A DNA stretch of 64,000 nucleotides from Salegentibacter flavus. GTDB taxonomy: Bacteria > Bacteroidota > Bacteroidia > Flavobacteriales > Flavobacteriaceae. Under the pieces are notes generated by a model. That model saw nothing but the letters and a program-made list of their open reading frames with translations, made no database searches and was not told the DNA's origin. The position numbers and the translations under genes are program-made. The DNA is taken from positions 62,001-126,000 of the forward strand of contig NZ_FOVL01000010.1 in NCBI RefSeq assembly GCF_900115145.1, in the 5' to 3' direction. Shown here in pieces: positions 62,284-64,000 of this stretch. The stretch's first letter is position 1. Each line of letters begins with the position of its first letter.

Positions 62284-63744
62284 TTATGCCGCCGGGAGAT
62301 CCCCCGGACCTTTCGTAGGTAATTTCGATTTTCCCATAAGGAATTTATCTACGTGATGAGCCGCTTCCCTGCCTTCAGAAATTGCCCAGACAATTAGCGA
62401 TTGTCCCCTGCGCATATCGCCGGCCGCAAAAATGTTAGGGATATTTGTTTGGTAATTTCTTTCAGCTTTTATATTGGTGCGCGTGTCTTCTTCTAATCCT
62501 AATTGTTCAGCGAGGCTTTTTTCGGGACCTGTAAAACCAAGGGCCAAAAGCGTAAGATCGCAGGGCCATTCTTTTTCAGAATCCGGAACCTCCTTTAATT
62601 GAGGTCTTCCGTTTTCCCCTTTAACCCATTCGATATTCACCGTTTTTAGGGCCTTTAAATTCCCCTCCTTATCCTTGATAAATTCCTTGGTTGAAATACT
62701 CCAGTTTCGGTTTACACCTTCTTCATGGGAAGAAGTTGATTTTAAGGTAAAGGGCCAGTATGGCCATGGGTTCTCCTTGCTTCGGTGTTCCGGGGGCATC
62801 GGCATGATCTCAAAATTAGTAACCGATTTTGCGCCATGGCGGTTGGAAGTGCCCACGCAATCTGAACCGGTATCACCACCCCCGATCACGATAACATCTT
62901 TTCCTTTAGCTGATAGCTCTTCGGTCATTTCGGCCAGGCCATCTACAACTTCATTGTTCCGCTTTAAAAAATCCATAGCCTGAGCCACTCCTCTGGTGTC
63001 AGCGCCCGGGATTGGTAAATTTCTGCGTTGAGTAGCTCCTCCACATAGAACAACCGCATCAAAATTCTTTAATTTCTCAACATCATAATTCTTTCCAACT
63101 TCTGCGCCGGTTTCGAACTTAATACCTTCTTCTTCCATTACTTTCAACCTGCGATCGATAATATGCTTTTCCATCTTAAAATCCGGAATTCCATAGCGCA
63201 GCAAACCTCCCGCTTTTTTGTCTCTTTCTAAAACAGTAACCCAATGGCCGGCACGGTTAAGCTGCTGTGCTGCGGCAAGTCCAGCGGGACCGGAGCCGAC
63301 TACGGCAACTTCCTTTCCTGTGCGGTGTTCCGGGATTTGGGGAGTGATCCAGCCTTCCTTAAATCCGCGTTCCACGATATATTTCTCTATAAGCTCAATA
63401 GATACCGGGGGTTCGATAATCCCCAGTACACAAGCAGATTCGCAGGGAGCAGGACATAGCCTTCCAGTAAATTCAGGAAAATTATTGGTGGAATGTAAAA
63501 TCTTCAGCGCCTTCCTCCAGTCGTTTCTATAAACCGCGTGATTGAAATCGGGGATGAGGTTTCCCAAAGGACATCCGCTGTGGCAAAAGGGGATGCCGCA
63601 GTCCATACAGCGGGCTCCCTGATCCTGGAGCTCTTCTTTGCTCAGGTCTTTAGTGAATTCCTTGTAATTTTTAACCCGTTGGGAGGCTTCAATTGTCTCT
63701 TCCGTTTTTCGTTCGTATTCTAAAAATCCTTTTAATTTTCCCAT
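62284..63744 (-). CDS. gltD: Glutamate synthase small subunit
   Basis: A 486-residue NADPH-dependent subunit of glutamate synthase that passes electrons through iron-sulfur centres to GltB. It shows the N-terminal Cys cluster (CMDCGIPFCHSGCPLGN), FAD-binding VGSGPAGLAAAQQL, the NADPH-binding VIGGGDTGSD and the C-terminal AAGDMRRGQS. It starts 2 bp after the gltB stop codon. Confidence 0.97.
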   Translation of the reverse strand: MGKLKGFLEYERKTEETIEASQRVKNYKEFTKDLSKEELQDQGARCMDCGIPFCHSGCPLGNLIPDFNHAVYRNDWRKALKILHSTNNFPEFTGRLCPAPCESACVLGIIEPPVSIELIEKYIVERGFKEGWITPQIPEHRTGKEVAVVGSGPAGLAAAQQLNRAGHWVTVLERDKKAGGLLRYGIPDFKMEKHIIDRRLKVMEEEGIKFETGAEVGKNYDVEKLKNFDAVVLCGGATQRRNLPIPGADTRGVAQAMDFLKRNNEVVDGLAEMTEELSAKGKDVIVIGGGDTGSDCVGTSNRHGAKSVTNFEIMPMPPEHRSKENPWPYWPFTLKSTSSHEEGVNRNWSISTKEFIKDKEGNLKALKTVNIEWVKGENGRPQLKEVPDSEKEWPCDLTLLALGFTGPEKSLAEQLGLEEDTRTNIKAERNYQTNIPNIFAAGDMRRGQSLIVWAISEGREAAHHVDKFLMGKSKLPTKGPGDLPAA

Positions 63745-63746
63745 GC

Positions 63747-63998
63747 TTATGCTGTTTTGAGTTCTACTTCGGCATTTCTCAACTTCTCTTCCTCCAGTAG
63801 TTTCAATGCTTTCTTATATTCTGTAGGCATTACTTTAATGAATTTACCCGCGTTTTCTTCCCAGTTTTTAAGGATTTCTGTGGCGAGCTCACTATCTGTG
63901 TAGGCTTTGTGTTTTTCTATAAGTTCTTTTACTTCTGTCTTATTTTCTGCGGAAGCTTCTTCCAGCTCGATCATTTCCATATTAAAATTATTATGATC
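63747..63998 (-). CDS. gltB: Glutamate synthase large subunit, C-terminal end only
   Basis: The last 83 residues of GltB, open to the window edge; the ATG at 63980 is internal. The segment NMEMIELEEAS followed by an all-helical Lys/Glu-rich tail ending KVMPTEYKKALKLLEEEK matches the GltB C-terminus. Together with gltD it makes glutamate from glutamine and 2-oxoglutarate. Confidence 0.88.
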   Translation of the reverse strand, partial: DHNNFNMEMIELEEASAENKTEVKELIEKHKAYTDSELATEILKNWEENAGKFIKVMPTEYKKALKLLEEEKLRNAEVELKTA

Positions 63999-64000
63999 CA

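Overview
The window is a gene-dense chromosomal segment of about 64 kb from a Bacteroidota bacterium, almost certainly a marine Flavobacteriaceae member of the Gramella/Salegentibacter/Zunongwangia type. The evidence is a type IX secretion and gliding pair (gldJ, porV), an exosortase F pair (xrtF and its partner), the flavobacterial -7 promoter element TAnnTTTG upstream of many genes, and AT-rich intergenic DNA. I found no rRNA, tRNA, CRISPR array, insertion sequence or phage gene.

Layout. 1-2.6 kb: the 3' end of a dipeptidyl-peptidase IV-like S9 peptidase and a POT peptide transporter (peptide use). 2.7-8.1 kb: a secreted thioredoxin-like protein converging on a leftward run surE, small membrane protein, lpxB, C40 peptidase, comEC. 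8.2-10.4 kb: the tail-specific protease Prc. 10.5-16 kb: the leftward cell-shape operon mreB-mreC-mreD-mrdA-rodA, preceded by purH. 17.7-20.5 kb: a MacB-type permease, a free-methionine-sulfoxide reductase and the exosortase F pair. 20.6-33.5 kb: a copper/silver handling island: HYC_CC_PP-type protein, CusA-, CusC- and CusB-like efflux proteins, PepSY protein, DUF3347 lipoprotein, AraC regulator with an HMA-like N-terminus, a 16-cysteine four-helix protein, and a CopA-type ATPase with three HMA repeats and two further metal-binding modules. 33.6-38.2 kb: murF, gldJ, then porV divergently, with no porU between them. 38.3-46.4 kb: cdd, pdhA, pdhC, an M28 peptidase, an SDR enzyme, a SprT-like protein, a mannose-1-phosphate guanylyltransferase and a DUF389 protein. 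46.4-50.5 kb: an Mla-type ABC pair and a KAS III/methyltransferase/glycosyltransferase run. 50.6-59.3 kb: gcvP, a UbiA-like protein, an ECF-type sigma factor with a small zinc-motif partner, an M3 peptidase, and purK-purE. 59.4-64 kb: an in-frame HPRT-adenylate kinase fusion, obgE, a DUF4136 lipoprotein, gltD and the 3' end of gltB.

The least explained signals are: a possible structured small RNA beside purE (57.49-57.63 kb) with an 11-bp closing stem and an abutting terminator; a multi-stem intercistronic element just before the CusA gene (21.0-21.1 kb); the HPRT-Adk fusion; and the apparent absence of porU from its customary place. The copper island is coherent: envelope-spanning RND efflux, a P-type exporter, a cysteine-rich buffering protein and a regulator whose N-terminus resembles a metallochaperone. 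Purine genes (purH, purK, purE, HPRT-Adk) recur across the window but lie in separate transcription units.
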